From contig NZ_FNSQ01000005.1 of assembly GCF_900105205.1 (NCBI RefSeq), positions 1,550,001 through 1,614,000 of the forward strand: a DNA stretch of 64,000 nt. The letters are read 5' to 3'. The position numbers and the translations under genes were made by a program. Shown piece by piece: positions 47,548 through 56,142 of this stretch. The notes beneath the pieces were generated by a model. That model saw only the letters and a program-made list of their open reading frames with translations, was not told the DNA's origin and did not search any database. How positions within the stretch are numbered: position 1 is the first letter of the stretch; every line of letters starts with the position of its first letter. The stretch comes from Microbacterium hydrocarbonoxydans. Lineage in GTDB: Bacteria > Actinomycetota > Actinomycetes > Actinomycetales > Microbacteriaceae.

Positions 47548-48734
47548 TCAGCGGCACCCGGCGGCGGCGTCGATGTAGGACTGCGGGGATAGCCGTACGC
47601 CCACACGCCGTTGGCGTCGTCGGTGAAGCCCTTGCTGATCGCCCAGGCGGTGGCCCACTTCTCGATGCTGTCCTGGGTGGACGAGTCGTACATCTCCTCG
47701 CACTTGACGCTGATCGCGTGTCCCACTTCATGCGCGACGAGGGCTTTGCTCCGATCGCCCGGCCACTGCTCGGCGACGGAGTTCGAGAGCTCGATGAGTG
47801 CGCGGTCGGGCTCGTCCCACCACCATGTCGTGAGGCCACCCATACTGCCGTTGTAGCCGGCGCCGTTGACGATGGTGTTCCAGTCGAATTCGAGCAGGAC
47901 ACCCGGTGCGAGCGAACGGGCGAACGCCTCGATCTCCAACCGGGTACCCTGCAGCGGCCCCGCCTTCTCGGCCAGCTCGGTCTTCTCGCCGGCGACGACC
48001 TGCCCTGCAGCATCCTGCAGCGCGATGAAGCTGCTCACTGCGGTGTCATCGAGCACGGATGTTCCGGCAGCCGTCGTGGCAGCGTCTCGCAGTGCGATCA
48101 CGTCATCGTTCTTCGCGGAGAGGTGTACGGCCTCGAAAGCAGAGGCGGCGGTGGCCGCGGACTCCACGAGGGCCAGTCCGTCCGCAGTGACGTCGTCGGT
48201 CGCGGACGCGATGCCCGGTGACTCCTCCGACAGCTCGGAGTCGAGCGTGCGGAGGCCCTCGACCTCCACATCCAGCTCTTCGGCGGCCCCGAAAAGCTCC
48301 CAGAACACGATCGGCTTCGCCTCGGCCTCCGGCATCGGCTCGGTGAGGAGCTCTTCTGCGGACGCCGCGGTGTCATCGGCCGCAGCGACGGACGCCCGGA
48401 GCGTCTCGTTCGCGCCAGGGTCGGCCAGCACGCCGGAATCGCTCTCGACGAGCAGGGTCGCGGTATCGGATGTCGTGCGGAGCTCATCCGTCAGGGCCTC
48501 GACGTCGGCGAGGGTGAGCCGAGTGTCGGCGAGGGTGTCGTCGAATCGGCTCAGCGCGTCGTCGTAGCCGAGGTTCGCCATCAGCTGCAGCGCGCCGGCG
48601 GTCGCGAGGATCGCAGCGAGCGTGAGCGAGGCGGACACCCACCAGATGAGCGCCCTCCGGGACCTCCGGGGCGTGGCAGGCGAGTGCAAAAGGGGTGGCA
48701 GCTCGTGCCCTCCGGGCGACGGACGCTCACTCAT
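47548..48734 (-). CDS. Putative membrane-anchored zinc metallopeptidase (HEVGH), with an apparent frameshift near the 3' end
   Basis: Not a family I can name. From ATG 48734 it encodes a cytoplasmic tail (1-27), one membrane helix (28-51), a long acidic Ala-rich region likely to be helical or coiled (60-270), and a compact domain with HEVGH at 335-339, the zinc-metallopeptidase HExxH pattern. After residue 383 (GYP; the CCCC run at 47585-47588) the frame turns into Pro/Arg-rich sequence that would read through the terminator and antisense to rbpA. One extra C restores PQSYIDAAAGCR and a stop at 47548. The coordinates given assume that repair. Cys345 and the restored near-terminal Cys could pair. 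Confidence 0.6.
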
Positions 48735-48843
48735 CGGGCACACGACAGGGTGCGGGCGAGACGGGCGGGCATTCGGTGGCACCTCCGTGAGCGGAACGCG
48801 GACACCTCGACTCTGCCAGAAACCCCGCAGATCAGGGAATGAC

Positions 48844-48873
48844 GAAGGCCCCCGCATCGCTGCGGGGGCCTTC
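48844..48873. terminator. Terminator for tRNA-Gly
   Basis: A perfect 13-bp stem GAAGGCCCCCGCA / TGCGGGGGCCTTC with a TCGC loop, directly downstream (minus strand) of the tRNA. Confidence 0.85.
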
Positions 48874-48880
48874 GGAGTGA

Positions 48881-48950
48881 GGGGCTGACGAGAATCGAAC
48901 TCGCATCATCTGTTTGGAAGACAGAGGCTTTACCACTAAGCTACAGCCCC
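48881..48950 (-). tRNA. tRNA-Gly (anticodon TCC)
   Basis: Reads as a 70-nt cloverleaf on the minus strand: acceptor GGGGCTG / CAGCCCC, D-arm with AGCTTAGTGGT, anticodon stem TCTGT/ACAGA around loop CTTCCAA (anticodon TCC), and T-arm with GTTCGATTC. No CCA is encoded. A TATAGT box at 48990-48995 on the minus strand lies about 40 bp upstream. Confidence 0.95.
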
Positions 48951-48989
48951 GTTGTCGACCTGGACCCTGCGGTCCGTGCCGACTCATCG

Positions 48990-48995
48990 ACTATA
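48990..48995 (-). promoter_or_regulatory. -10 box for tRNA-Gly
   Basis: TATAGT on the minus strand, about 40 bp before the mature tRNA 5' end. Confidence 0.45.
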
Positions 48996-49023
48996 CCGGA
49001 CGGACGGAGGTGCTCGCGTCCGT

Positions 49024-49029
49024 TAGACT
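49024..49029 (+). promoter_or_regulatory. -10 box for tRNA-Pro
   Basis: TAGACT, 30 bp before the mature tRNA 5' end; divergent from the tRNA-Gly promoter. Confidence 0.45.
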
Positions 49030-49059
49030 CGATGGGGCTGAATCTGCATGCGGATTCCC

Positions 49060-49133
49060 CGGGGCGTAGCTCAGTTTGGTAGAGCGCCCGCTTTGGGAGC
49101 GGGAGGTCGCAGGTTCAACTCCTGTCGCCCCGA
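49060..49133 (+). tRNA. tRNA-Pro (anticodon TGG)
   Basis: Acceptor CGGGGCG / CGCCCCG with discriminator A, D-arm AGCTCAGTTTGGT, anticodon stem CCCGC/GCGGG around TTTGGGA (anticodon TGG), and T-arm with GGTTCAACTCC. No CCA is encoded. Immediately upstream of tig. Confidence 0.96.
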
Positions 49134-49195
49134 CACGGCTTCAACGGCCTGACAGCCGCGATTCAGCGCGGAAATCACAAGGAGAGCACACCAGA

Positions 49196-50686
49196 ATGGC
49201 GAACAGCACCGTCGAGAAGCTGACCCCGACCCGGGTCAAGCTCAGCATCACGGTCACCCCTGACGACCTCAAGCCCAGCATCGCGCACGCCTACGAGCAC
49301 ATCGCTCAGGATGTCCAGATCCCCGGCTTCCGCAAGGGCAAGGTCCCGGCTCCGATCATCGACCAGCGCATCGGTCGCGGCGCGGTCATCGAGCACGCGG
49401 TCAACGAGGGCCTCGACAAGTTCTTCCGCGACGCGACCGTCGAGCACAAGCTCCGCGTCGTCGGGCGTCCGGCCGCCGACATCACGCAGTGGCCGAACGA
49501 GAAGGACTTCTCGGGCGACCTGCTCGTCGACATCGAGGTGGACGTCCGTCCCGACATCGAGATCCCGTCGTTCGACGGCATCACCCTGACCGTCGACGCG
49601 GTCGAGGCTGATGACGCGGCGCTCGACGCCGAGCTCGAGACGCTGCGCGCCCGCTTCGGCACGCTCGTCCCGGTCGACCGTCCCGCCGCCAAGGGCGACT
49701 TCGTCGAGCTCGACCTCGTCGCGACCATCGACGGTGCCGAGATCGACCGTGCGGAGGGCGTCTCCTACGAGGTCGGCTCCGGCGAGCTGCTCGAGGGCAT
49801 CGATGACGCGATCGAGTCGCTCACCGCCGGTGAGGACACGACCTTCCGCTCCGCCCTCGTCGGCGGCGACCACGCCGGATCCGAGGCCGAGGTCTCCGTC
49901 ACCGTCAAGGCCGTCAAGGAGCGCGAGCTTCCCGAAGCCGACGACGACTTCGCCCAGATCGCCAGCGAGTTCGACACGATCGCCGAGCTCCGCGAGAGCC
50001 TGGCCGAGCGCGTCTCGCAGCAGGGTGTCTTCACGCAGGGCTCCGCGGCACGCGACAAGCTCGTCGAGACGCTGCTCGAGCAGATCGACATCCCGGTCCC
50101 GCCGAAGCTCATCGAGGACGAGGTGCACAATCACCTCGAGGGCGAGAACCGCCTCGAGGACGATGTCCACCGCGCCGAGGTGACCGAGGCCAGCGAGAAG
50201 CAGTTCCGCACGCAGGTGCTGCTCGACACGATCGCCGAGCAGGCCGACGTGCAGGTCTCGCAGGAAGAGCTCTCGCAGTACCTCATCCAGTCCGCATCGC
50301 AGTACGGCATGGCTCCTCAGGAGTTCGTCGAGGCGCTGCAGTCGTCGAACCAGCTTCCGGCGCTCGTCGGCGAGGTCGCGCGTAACAAGGCGCTCGCGAT
50401 CGCGCTCGGCAAGGTCAAGGTCGTCGACACCAACGGCAAGCCGGTCGACCTGTCCGACTTCGTCGTCACCGACGACGAGGCGGAGGACGCGGGCGAGTCC
50501 GAGGCTCCGGCCGAGGAGAAGCCGGCCAAGAAGGCTCCCGCCAAGAAGCCGGCCGCCAAGAAGGCTCCGGCCAAGAAGGCCGACGACGCCGAGGCCGATG
50601 AGAAGCCGGCAGAGAAGAAGCCTGCGGCCAAGAAGCCCGCAGCCAAGAAGGCTCCGGCCAAGAAGGCTGCCGACAAGGCCGAGTGA
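49196..50686 (+). CDS. tig: Trigger factor with a Lys/Ala/Pro-rich C-terminal tail
   Basis: A ribosome-bound chaperone with peptidyl-prolyl isomerase activity. The 496-residue protein has the ribosome-binding domain with signature GFRKGKVP (about residues 42-49), a PPIase/FKBP-like domain (about 155-240, [14 protein letters not shown]) and the helical chaperone domain. After about residue 425 it carries a tail of roughly 70 residues made of [17 protein letters not shown] repeats broken by acidic segments. Similar basic tails occur in other actinobacterial trigger factors. AAGGAGAG precedes the ATG. Confidence 0.96.
   Translation: MANSTVEKLTPTRVKLSITVTPDDLKPSIAHAYEHIAQDVQIPGFRKGKVPAPIIDQRIGRGAVIEHAVNEGLDKFFRDATVEHKLRVVGRPAADITQWPNEKDFSGDLLVDIEVDVRPDIEIPSFDGITLTVDAVEADDAALDAELETLRARFGTLVPVDRPAAKGDFVELDLVATIDGAEIDRAEGVSYEVGSGELLEGIDDAIESLTAGEDTTFRSALVGGDHAGSEAEVSVTVKAVKERELPEADDDFAQIASEFDTIAELRESLAERVSQQGVFTQGSAARDKLVETLLEQIDIPVPPKLIEDEVHNHLEGENRLEDDVHRAEVTEASEKQFRTQVLLDTIAEQADVQVSQEELSQYLIQSASQYGMAPQEFVEALQSSNQLPALVGEVARNKALAIALGKVKVVDTNGKPVDLSDFVVTDDEAEDAGESEAPAEEKPAKKAPAKKPAAKKAPAKKADDAEADEKPAEKKPAAKKPAAKKAPAKKAADKAE
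50520..50685 (+). repeat. Low-complexity [11 protein letters not shown] coding repeat in tig
   Basis: Tandem, imperfect copies of a unit coding AKK-AP or AKK-PA (GCCAAGAAG-rich). They encode the lysine-rich tail of trigger factor, resembling histone H1-like tails. Length variation between strains would be expected. Confidence 0.7.
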
Positions 50687-50706
50687 TCGGACACGATTGC
50701 GATGGG

Positions 50707-50734
50707 AGGGGCGGATGCTGCGGCATCCGCCCCT
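50707..50734 (+). terminator. Terminator after tig
   Basis: An 11-12-bp stem AGGGGCGGATGC / GCATCCGCCCCT with a TGCG loop, followed by TTCTC. Confidence 0.85.
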
Positions 50735-50756
50735 TTCTCGTGAAGAGGAGGAATCG

Positions 50757-51263
50757 ATGAGCGAGCAGACGAAGAGCTGGGACGAGCGCATCGACGAGGT
50801 CTGGGCGGATGCGTCAGGCGAGGAGGTCGGCGATGACACGATCGCGCGGATCGATGCCCTCGCCGCCGAACGGGGCCGCGACGATGCCCGCGCGGAGTTC
50901 GAGCGCGCAGGCGCCAGGGACTCGGCAGGGCGACCCGCGGAGGCGGTCGAGCTCTATCGCAGAGCGCTCGCTCTCGGACTCGACGACGAGCATCGACCGC
51001 AGTGCGTGATCCAGATGGCCAGCTCGCTGCGCAACCTGGGGGAGTACGACGAGGCATTGGCCGTGATCCGTGCCGAGGAGGAGATCGCGGCGGACGGGCC
51101 GTATCGTGATGCGGTGGCCACCGTCCACGCGCTGATCCTGGCCAGTTCCGGACGCCCCGCACAGGGCTTGTCCGTCGCGCTCCTCGCGCTCGTCCCGCAC
51201 CTGCCGAGGTACCACCGATCGATGACCGCATACGCGCACGAGATCGCGGATCTCGACGCCTGA
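50757..51263 (+). CDS. Tetratricopeptide-like hypothetical protein
   Basis: A 168-residue soluble, helical, acidic protein. Segments such as AEFERAGARDSAGRPAEAVELYRRALALGLD and QCVIQMASSLRNLGEYDEALAVIRAE have the spacing of TPR helices, giving about three repeats. Such proteins usually bind partners; none is evident. A strong GAGGAGG site precedes the ATG, and the gene sits between the tig terminator and clpP1. Confidence 0.78.
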   Translation: MSEQTKSWDERIDEVWADASGEEVGDDTIARIDALAAERGRDDARAEFERAGARDSAGRPAEAVELYRRALALGLDDEHRPQCVIQMASSLRNLGEYDEALAVIRAEEEIAADGPYRDAVATVHALILASSGRPAQGLSVALLALVPHLPRYHRSMTAYAHEIADLDA

Positions 51264-51306
51264 TATGCCGACGGCGAACACGGCCTGAGCGCTGCGTTGT
51301 CGCCGG

Positions 51307-51312
51307 TAGATT
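51307..51312 (+). promoter_or_regulatory. -10 box of clpP1-clpP2
   Basis: TAGATT, 32 bp before the clpP1 ATG, leaving a short leader that contains CAGGAG. I could not identify a ClgR-type operator with confidence. Confidence 0.4.
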
Positions 51313-51344
51313 CGAATCACTGAAACACGGAATCAGGAGCTGAC

Positions 51345-51941
51345 ATGGCTGCAGAACCCCTCCTCGCTACGAGCGTCTTCGACAGGCTGTTGAAGGACCG
51401 CATCATCTGGCTGGGATCGGAGGTGCGCGACGAGAACGCCAATGAGATCTGCGCGAAGATCCTCCTTCTCGCCGCTGAGGACTCCGACAAGGACATCTAC
51501 CTCTACATCAACTCGCCCGGCGGATCGATCACCGCCGGCATGGCGATCTACGACACGATGCAGTTCGTCCCGAACGACATCGTCACCGTCGGCATCGGCA
51601 TGGCGGCATCGATGGGTCAGCTGCTGCTGACCGCCGGCACGAAGGGCAAGCGGTACATCACCCCGAACGCCCGCGTGCTGCTGCACCAGCCGCACGGTGG
51701 CTTCGGTGGGACGTCGAGCGACATCCAGACCCAGGCGCAGCTCATCACCTCGATGAAGAACCGCCTCGCGGAGATCACCGCGGCGCAGACCGGCAAGTCG
51801 GTCGAGCAGATCAACGCCGACGGTGACCGCGACCGCTGGTTCACCGCCGACGAGGCGCTCGAGTACGGCTTCGTCGACCACATCCGCGATTCGGCCACCG
51901 ACGTCGTCGGCGGCGGCGGTACCGAGCAGGACACCAAGTAA
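51345..51941 (+). CDS. clpP1: ATP-dependent Clp protease proteolytic subunit 1
   Basis: One of two ClpP subunits of the actinobacterial hetero-tetradecamer. The 198-residue protein has catalytic Ser89 (GMAASMGQ) and His114 (LLHQPHGG), with the Asp in the following domain (around residues 162-166). CAGGAG lies before the ATG. It is followed 20 bp later by clpP2; the two are one operon. Confidence 0.96.
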   Translation: MAAEPLLATSVFDRLLKDRIIWLGSEVRDENANEICAKILLLAAEDSDKDIYLYINSPGGSITAGMAIYDTMQFVPNDIVTVGIGMAASMGQLLLTAGTKGKRYITPNARVLLHQPHGGFGGTSSDIQTQAQLITSMKNRLAEITAAQTGKSVEQINADGDRDRWFTADEALEYGFVDHIRDSATDVVGGGGTEQDTK

Positions 51942-51961
51942 CGGAAAGCGAAAGGACTCTC

Positions 51962-52603
51962 ATGTACACACCTACCTTCCGCTCTGCCGGCGACCTGCCC
52001 TCCAGCCGCTACGTGCTCCCGCAGTTCGAGGAGCGCACGGCTTACGGCTTCAAGCGTCAGGACCCGTACAACAAGCTGTTCGAAGACCGCGTGATCTTCC
52101 TCGGCGTGCAGGTCGACGACGCCTCGGCCGACGACGTGATGGCTCAGCTCCTCGTCCTGGAGAGCCAGGACTCCGAGCGCGACATCACGATGTACATCAA
52201 CTCGCCCGGTGGATCCTTCACCGCCATGACGGCCATCTACGACACGATGCAGTACGTCGCGCCGCAGATCCAGACGGTGGTGCTCGGTCAGGCGGCGTCG
52301 GCGGCATCCGTCCTGCTCGCGGCCGGACACCCCGGCAAGCGCCTCGCACTGCCCAACGCCCGCGTGCTGATGCACCAGCCGGCGATGGGAGAGGCGGGCC
52401 ACGGCCAGGCATCCGACATCGAGATCCAGGCGGCGGAGATCCTCCGCATGCGCACCTGGCTCGAAGAGGCGATGGCTCGCCACACCGGCAAGCCCGTCGA
52501 GCAGGTCAACCGCGACATCGACCGTGACAAGATCCTCTCCGCCGCAGAGGCGCTGGATTACGGCATCGTCGACCAGGTGCTCACCTCGCGCAAGCGCGTC
52601 TGA
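51962..52603 (+). CDS. clpP2: ATP-dependent Clp protease proteolytic subunit 2
   Basis: The second ClpP paralogue. The 213-residue protein has an N-terminal extension (residues 1-30) that is processed in related proteins. The catalytic Ser is in GQAASAASVLL (Ser113) with His138 (VLMHQPAMG). GAAAGGA precedes the ATG. A terminator follows, so clpX is expressed separately. Confidence 0.96.
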   Translation: MYTPTFRSAGDLPSSRYVLPQFEERTAYGFKRQDPYNKLFEDRVIFLGVQVDDASADDVMAQLLVLESQDSERDITMYINSPGGSFTAMTAIYDTMQYVAPQIQTVVLGQAASAASVLLAAGHPGKRLALPNARVLMHQPAMGEAGHGQASDIEIQAAEILRMRTWLEEAMARHTGKPVEQVNRDIDRDKILSAAEALDYGIVDQVLTSRKRV

Positions 52604-52615
52604 TCACCGGTCTCT

Positions 52616-52649
52616 GAAAGGACGTCGACCTTCGGGTCGGCGTCCTTTC
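52616..52649 (+). terminator. Terminator after clpP2
   Basis: A 15-bp stem GAAAGGACGTCGACC / GGTCGGCGTCCTTTC with a TTCG tetraloop (one G-T pair), 12 bp after the stop. Confidence 0.9.
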
Positions 52650-52688
52650 GTCGTCTCCGGCGGATGTGCGACCGCTGTGGCTCGCGCC

Positions 52689-52700
52689 GCTCATATGAGC
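52689..52700. promoter_or_regulatory. Perfect palindrome, candidate SorC-regulator operator
   Basis: GCTCATATGAGC, a 12-bp perfect palindrome, lies 30 bp upstream of a TAAGCT box (52730-52735) and 56 bp before the regulator GTG. Position and symmetry fit an autoregulatory site of the deoC operon. Confidence 0.5.
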
Positions 52701-52755
52701 AGAGTGATGCGCGAACGGTGCGGCGGACGTAAGCTGGTCGAGGAAGGAGGAGGCC

Positions 52756-53691
52756 GTGGAAGAAGAACTGATCATGGTCCGCGTCGCGGAGCTGTACTAC
52801 GACGAGGACAAGACGCAGGACGAGATCGGCGCTCTCCTCAAGCTGTCGCGCTGGAAGGTCGGCCGACTGCTGACCCAGGCGCGCGAACGCGGCATCGTCC
52901 GCATCGAGATCGTCCACCCTCGCGCCCGCCGGCTGGGCCTCGAGAGACAGCTCGTCGAGCGGCACGGACTGACCGCCGCCGTCGTGGTCCCATCTCCCGA
53001 CGGTGACGACGGCACTCTCGAGCGCGTCGCGCAGGCGGCAGCCGACTACCTCACCGCGATGCGTCCGGTGCCCCGCACGCTCGGTGTGAGCTGGGGGCGC
53101 ACGCTGCGCGCGGTCGCCGAGGCGCTGCCGGACGGATGGGCGACCGGCGTCACGGTCGTCCAGCTCAACGGGGGAGTCAGCCTCAACCGGCGTTCGGGGG
53201 GAGCCGCCGGACTGGCCGTGACCATCGCGCAGCGCGCATCCGGACACGTCTCGCTGCTTCCCAGCCCGGCGATCCTCGAACGCGTCGAGACCAAGCAGGC
53301 GATCGAGGCCGACCGCACCGTCGCGGCCGTCCTCGTCGAGGCGGCGGAGGCGCAGGCGTTCCTCTTCACGGCAGGACCGTGCGATGCGAGCTCGGCTCAT
53401 GTCGAGAACGGCTACCTCACGGCATCCGATGTCGAGGAGCTCGCCCGACGCGGTGCTGTCGGCGACGTCCTCGGACGCTACATAGACGCGGACGGCAACA
53501 TCGTCGACCCGCAGCTGGATGCGAGGACGGTGGGCGTGGAGCTCGGCCGCCTGCGCGCCGCCCAGCGCTCGATCTTCGTCACCGCCGGTGACGCCAAGCA
53601 TGACATCGCGCGCACAGTCGTCACCAGCGGCCTGTGCAGCGTTCTGGTGACAGATGAGACCACAGCACGAGCATTGTTGGAGGAACGATGA
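52756..53691 (+). CDS. SorC/DeoR-type sugar-binding transcriptional regulator
   Basis: A 311-residue protein. An N-terminal helix-turn-helix (about 6-55, with YYDEDKTQDEIGALLKLSRWKVGRLLTQARERGIVRIEI) precedes the large SorC effector-binding domain (about 60-305, with GVSWGRTLRAVAEAL). That domain binds phosphorylated sugars. Its place directly upstream of deoC, overlapping it by four bases, points to deoxyribose 5-phosphate or a nucleoside catabolite as effector. GTG start with GGAGGAGG. Confidence 0.88.
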   Translation: MEEELIMVRVAELYYDEDKTQDEIGALLKLSRWKVGRLLTQARERGIVRIEIVHPRARRLGLERQLVERHGLTAAVVVPSPDGDDGTLERVAQAAADYLTAMRPVPRTLGVSWGRTLRAVAEALPDGWATGVTVVQLNGGVSLNRRSGGAAGLAVTIAQRASGHVSLLPSPAILERVETKQAIEADRTVAAVLVEAAEAQAFLFTAGPCDASSAHVENGYLTASDVEELARRGAVGDVLGRYIDADGNIVDPQLDARTVGVELGRLRAAQRSIFVTAGDAKHDIARTVVTSGLCSVLVTDETTARALLEER

Positions 53692-54689
53692 CGACCCAAG
53701 AACTCAGCCGCAGGACGGCGGTGGACGTTCTCGGCGGTGAGCCGGATGACGCCACGCTCCGCCGGTTCCTGCACGGACTCCCGGGCGTAGACGCCGTCGG
53801 GCTCGAGCAGCGCGCGGCCGCACTCGGCACGCGCTCGATCAAGACCACGTCGAAGGCCTGGGCCCTCGACACCATCATCAAGCTGATCGACCTCACCACG
53901 CTCGAAGGCTCGGACACCCCCGGCAAGGTGCGCTCGCTGGTCGCGAAGGCGAAGAACCCGGATGCCGCGGATCCGTCCACCCCTCGGGTCGCCGCCGTCT
54001 GCGTCTACGGCGACATGGTCGGTGACGCGGTCGAGGCGCTCGGCACCCTGCACGGCGACCCGGATGACGGACTCATCTCGGTCGCGGCGGTCGCCACGGC
54101 GTTCCCCAGCGGGCGCTCTTCGCTGGCCATCAAACTCGCCGACACGGCGGAGGCCGTCGCGGCAGGCGCCGACGAGATCGACATGGTCATCGACCGCGGA
54201 GCGTTCCTCTCCGGTCGCTACGGGCTCGTGTACGACCAGATCGCCCAGGTGAAAGAGGCATGCCGTCGTGCCGACGGTTCGTACGCGTCGCTCAAGGTGA
54301 TCCTCGAGACCGGTGAGCTCAACACCTACGACAACATCAAGCGCGCATCGTGGCTCGGCATCCTCGCCGGAGGCGACTTCATCAAGACGTCGACCGGCAA
54401 GGTGCAGCCGGCAGCGACATTGCCGACGACCCTCCTCATGCTCGAGACCGTGCGCGACTGGCACCGGGGTACAGGCGAGCGCATCGGCGTCAAGCCCGCC
54501 GGCGGCATCCGCGCCTCCAAGGACGCGGTCAAGTACCTCGTCACCGTCGCCGAGACCGTGGGGGAGGAGTGGCTCCAGCCGCACCTGTTCCGTTTCGGCG
54601 CCTCGAGCCTGCTGAACGACGTGCTCCTGCAGCGACAGAAGCTCACCACCGGCCACTACTCCGGCCCCGACTACGTCACGATCGACTAG
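53688..54689 (+). CDS. deoC: Deoxyribose-phosphate aldolase
   Basis: Splits 2-deoxyribose 5-phosphate into acetaldehyde and glyceraldehyde 3-phosphate, the last step of deoxynucleoside catabolism. The 333-residue protein is the longer form, with an N-terminal extension. The Schiff-base lysine lies in DFIKTSTGK and the activating lysine in IGVKPAGGIR. The two aldehyde dehydrogenase genes that follow fit oxidation of the acetaldehyde product. Confidence 0.95.
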   Translation: MTTQELSRRTAVDVLGGEPDDATLRRFLHGLPGVDAVGLEQRAAALGTRSIKTTSKAWALDTIIKLIDLTTLEGSDTPGKVRSLVAKAKNPDAADPSTPRVAAVCVYGDMVGDAVEALGTLHGDPDDGLISVAAVATAFPSGRSSLAIKLADTAEAVAAGADEIDMVIDRGAFLSGRYGLVYDQIAQVKEACRRADGSYASLKVILETGELNTYDNIKRASWLGILAGGDFIKTSTGKVQPAATLPTTLLMLETVRDWHRGTGERIGVKPAGGIRASKDAVKYLVTVAETVGEEWLQPHLFRFGASSLLNDVLLQRQKLTTGHYSGPDYVTID

Positions 54690-54699
54690 GAGCCCGCAT

Positions 54700-56142
54700 A
54701 TGTCATTCCTGGAATACGCTCCGGCACCGGAGTCGAAGGCAGTACTCAACCTCAAGGACAGCTACGGGCTCTTCATCGACGGTGAGTTCGTCGACGGATC
54801 GGGGTCGAGCTTCGCGACGATCTCACCGGCCGATGAGAGCCACATCGCCGAGATCGCCTCGGCGAGCGACGCGGATGTCGACCGGGCGGTCGCCGCCGCA
54901 CGCCGCGCCTACGAGAAGACCTGGTCGAAGATGAGCGGCCGCGATCGCGGCAAGTACCTCTTCCGCATCGCACGTCTCGTGCAGGAGCGGGCTCGCGAGC
55001 TCGCCGTCGCCGAGAGCCTCGACAACGGGAAGCCGATCAAGGAGAGCCGCGATGTCGACGTGCCTCTCGTCGCCTCCTGGTTCTTCTACTACGCGGGGTG
55101 GGCCGACAAGCTCGACTACGCCGGACTCGGCGCCGACCCGCGGGCGCTCGGCGTGGCCGGGCAGATCATCCCCTGGAACTTCCCGCTGCTGATGCTCGCG
55201 TGGAAGCTCGCTCCTGCTCTGGCGGCAGGCAACACCGTGGTGCTCAAGCCTGCCGAGACGACGCCGCTGACGGCGCTGATCTTCGCGGAGATCCTGCAGC
55301 AGGCGGATCTTCCCGCCGGTGTCGTCAACATCATCACGGGCGCCGGCTCCACGGGTGCCACGCTCGTGCGTCACCCCGACGTCGACAAGGTCGCCTTCAC
55401 AGGGTCGACCGGTGTCGGCAGGGACATCGCCAAGGCGGTGGCCGGCACCCGGAAGAAGCTCACTCTCGAGCTCGGAGGGAAGGCTGCGAACATCGTGTTC
55501 GACGACGCGCCCATCGACCAGGCGGTCGAGGGGATCGTCAACGGGATCTTCTTCAACCAGGGGCACGTCTGCTGCGCCGGAAGTCGACTGCTCGTGCAGG
55601 AGTCGATCCATGACGAGGTCATCGATCGGCTGAAGAGCCGCCTGTCGACGCTGCGCCTCGGCGACCCGCTTGACAAGAACACCGACATCGGGGCGATCAA
55701 CTCGGCTGCGCAGCTCGCGCGCATCCGGGAGCTCAGCGACATCGGCGAGGCCGAGGGCGCTGAGCGGTGGACCGCGGACTGCGCGATCCCCGACAAGGGC
55801 TTCTGGTTCGCGCCGACGATCTTCACCGGTGTCGAGGCGTCGCATCGCATCGCACGCGACGAGGTCTTCGGGCCCGTGCTGTCGGTGCTGACCTTCCGCA
55901 CTCCCGCCGAAGCGATCGCCAAGGCCAACAACACCCCCTACGGCCTCTCCGCGGGCATCTGGTCGGACAAGGGCTCGCGCATCCTGGCGGTCGCCGACCG
56001 TCTGCGCGCCGGCGTCATCTGGGCCAACACCTTCAACCGATTCGACCCCTCGAGCCCGTTCGGCGGGTACAAGGAGTCCGGATACGGCCGCGAGGGCGGA
56101 CGCCAGGGCCTCACCGCATACCTGAAGGGAGCCGGAGAATGA
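54700..56142 (+). CDS. Aldehyde dehydrogenase (catalytically complete)
   Basis: A 480-residue NAD(P)-dependent aldehyde dehydrogenase. NAD-binding motifs are IIPWNFPLLM and FTGSTGVGRDIAKA, the general-base Glu is in LELGGKAANIVFDDA, and the catalytic nucleophile is in NQGHVCCAGSRLL (about residue 291). The C-terminus GGYKESGYGREGG is normal. In this operon the likely substrate is acetaldehyde from DeoC. Ten bases separate it from deoC, and it overlaps the next gene by four bases. Confidence 0.94.
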   Translation: MSFLEYAPAPESKAVLNLKDSYGLFIDGEFVDGSGSSFATISPADESHIAEIASASDADVDRAVAAARRAYEKTWSKMSGRDRGKYLFRIARLVQERARELAVAESLDNGKPIKESRDVDVPLVASWFFYYAGWADKLDYAGLGADPRALGVAGQIIPWNFPLLMLAWKLAPALAAGNTVVLKPAETTPLTALIFAEILQQADLPAGVVNIITGAGSTGATLVRHPDVDKVAFTGSTGVGRDIAKAVAGTRKKLTLELGGKAANIVFDDAPIDQAVEGIVNGIFFNQGHVCCAGSRLLVQESIHDEVIDRLKSRLSTLRLGDPLDKNTDIGAINSAAQLARIRELSDIGEAEGAERWTADCAIPDKGFWFAPTIFTGVEASHRIARDEVFGPVLSVLTFRTPAEAIAKANNTPYGLSAGIWSDKGSRILAVADRLRAGVIWANTFNRFDPSSPFGGYKESGYGREGGRQGLTAYLKGAGE

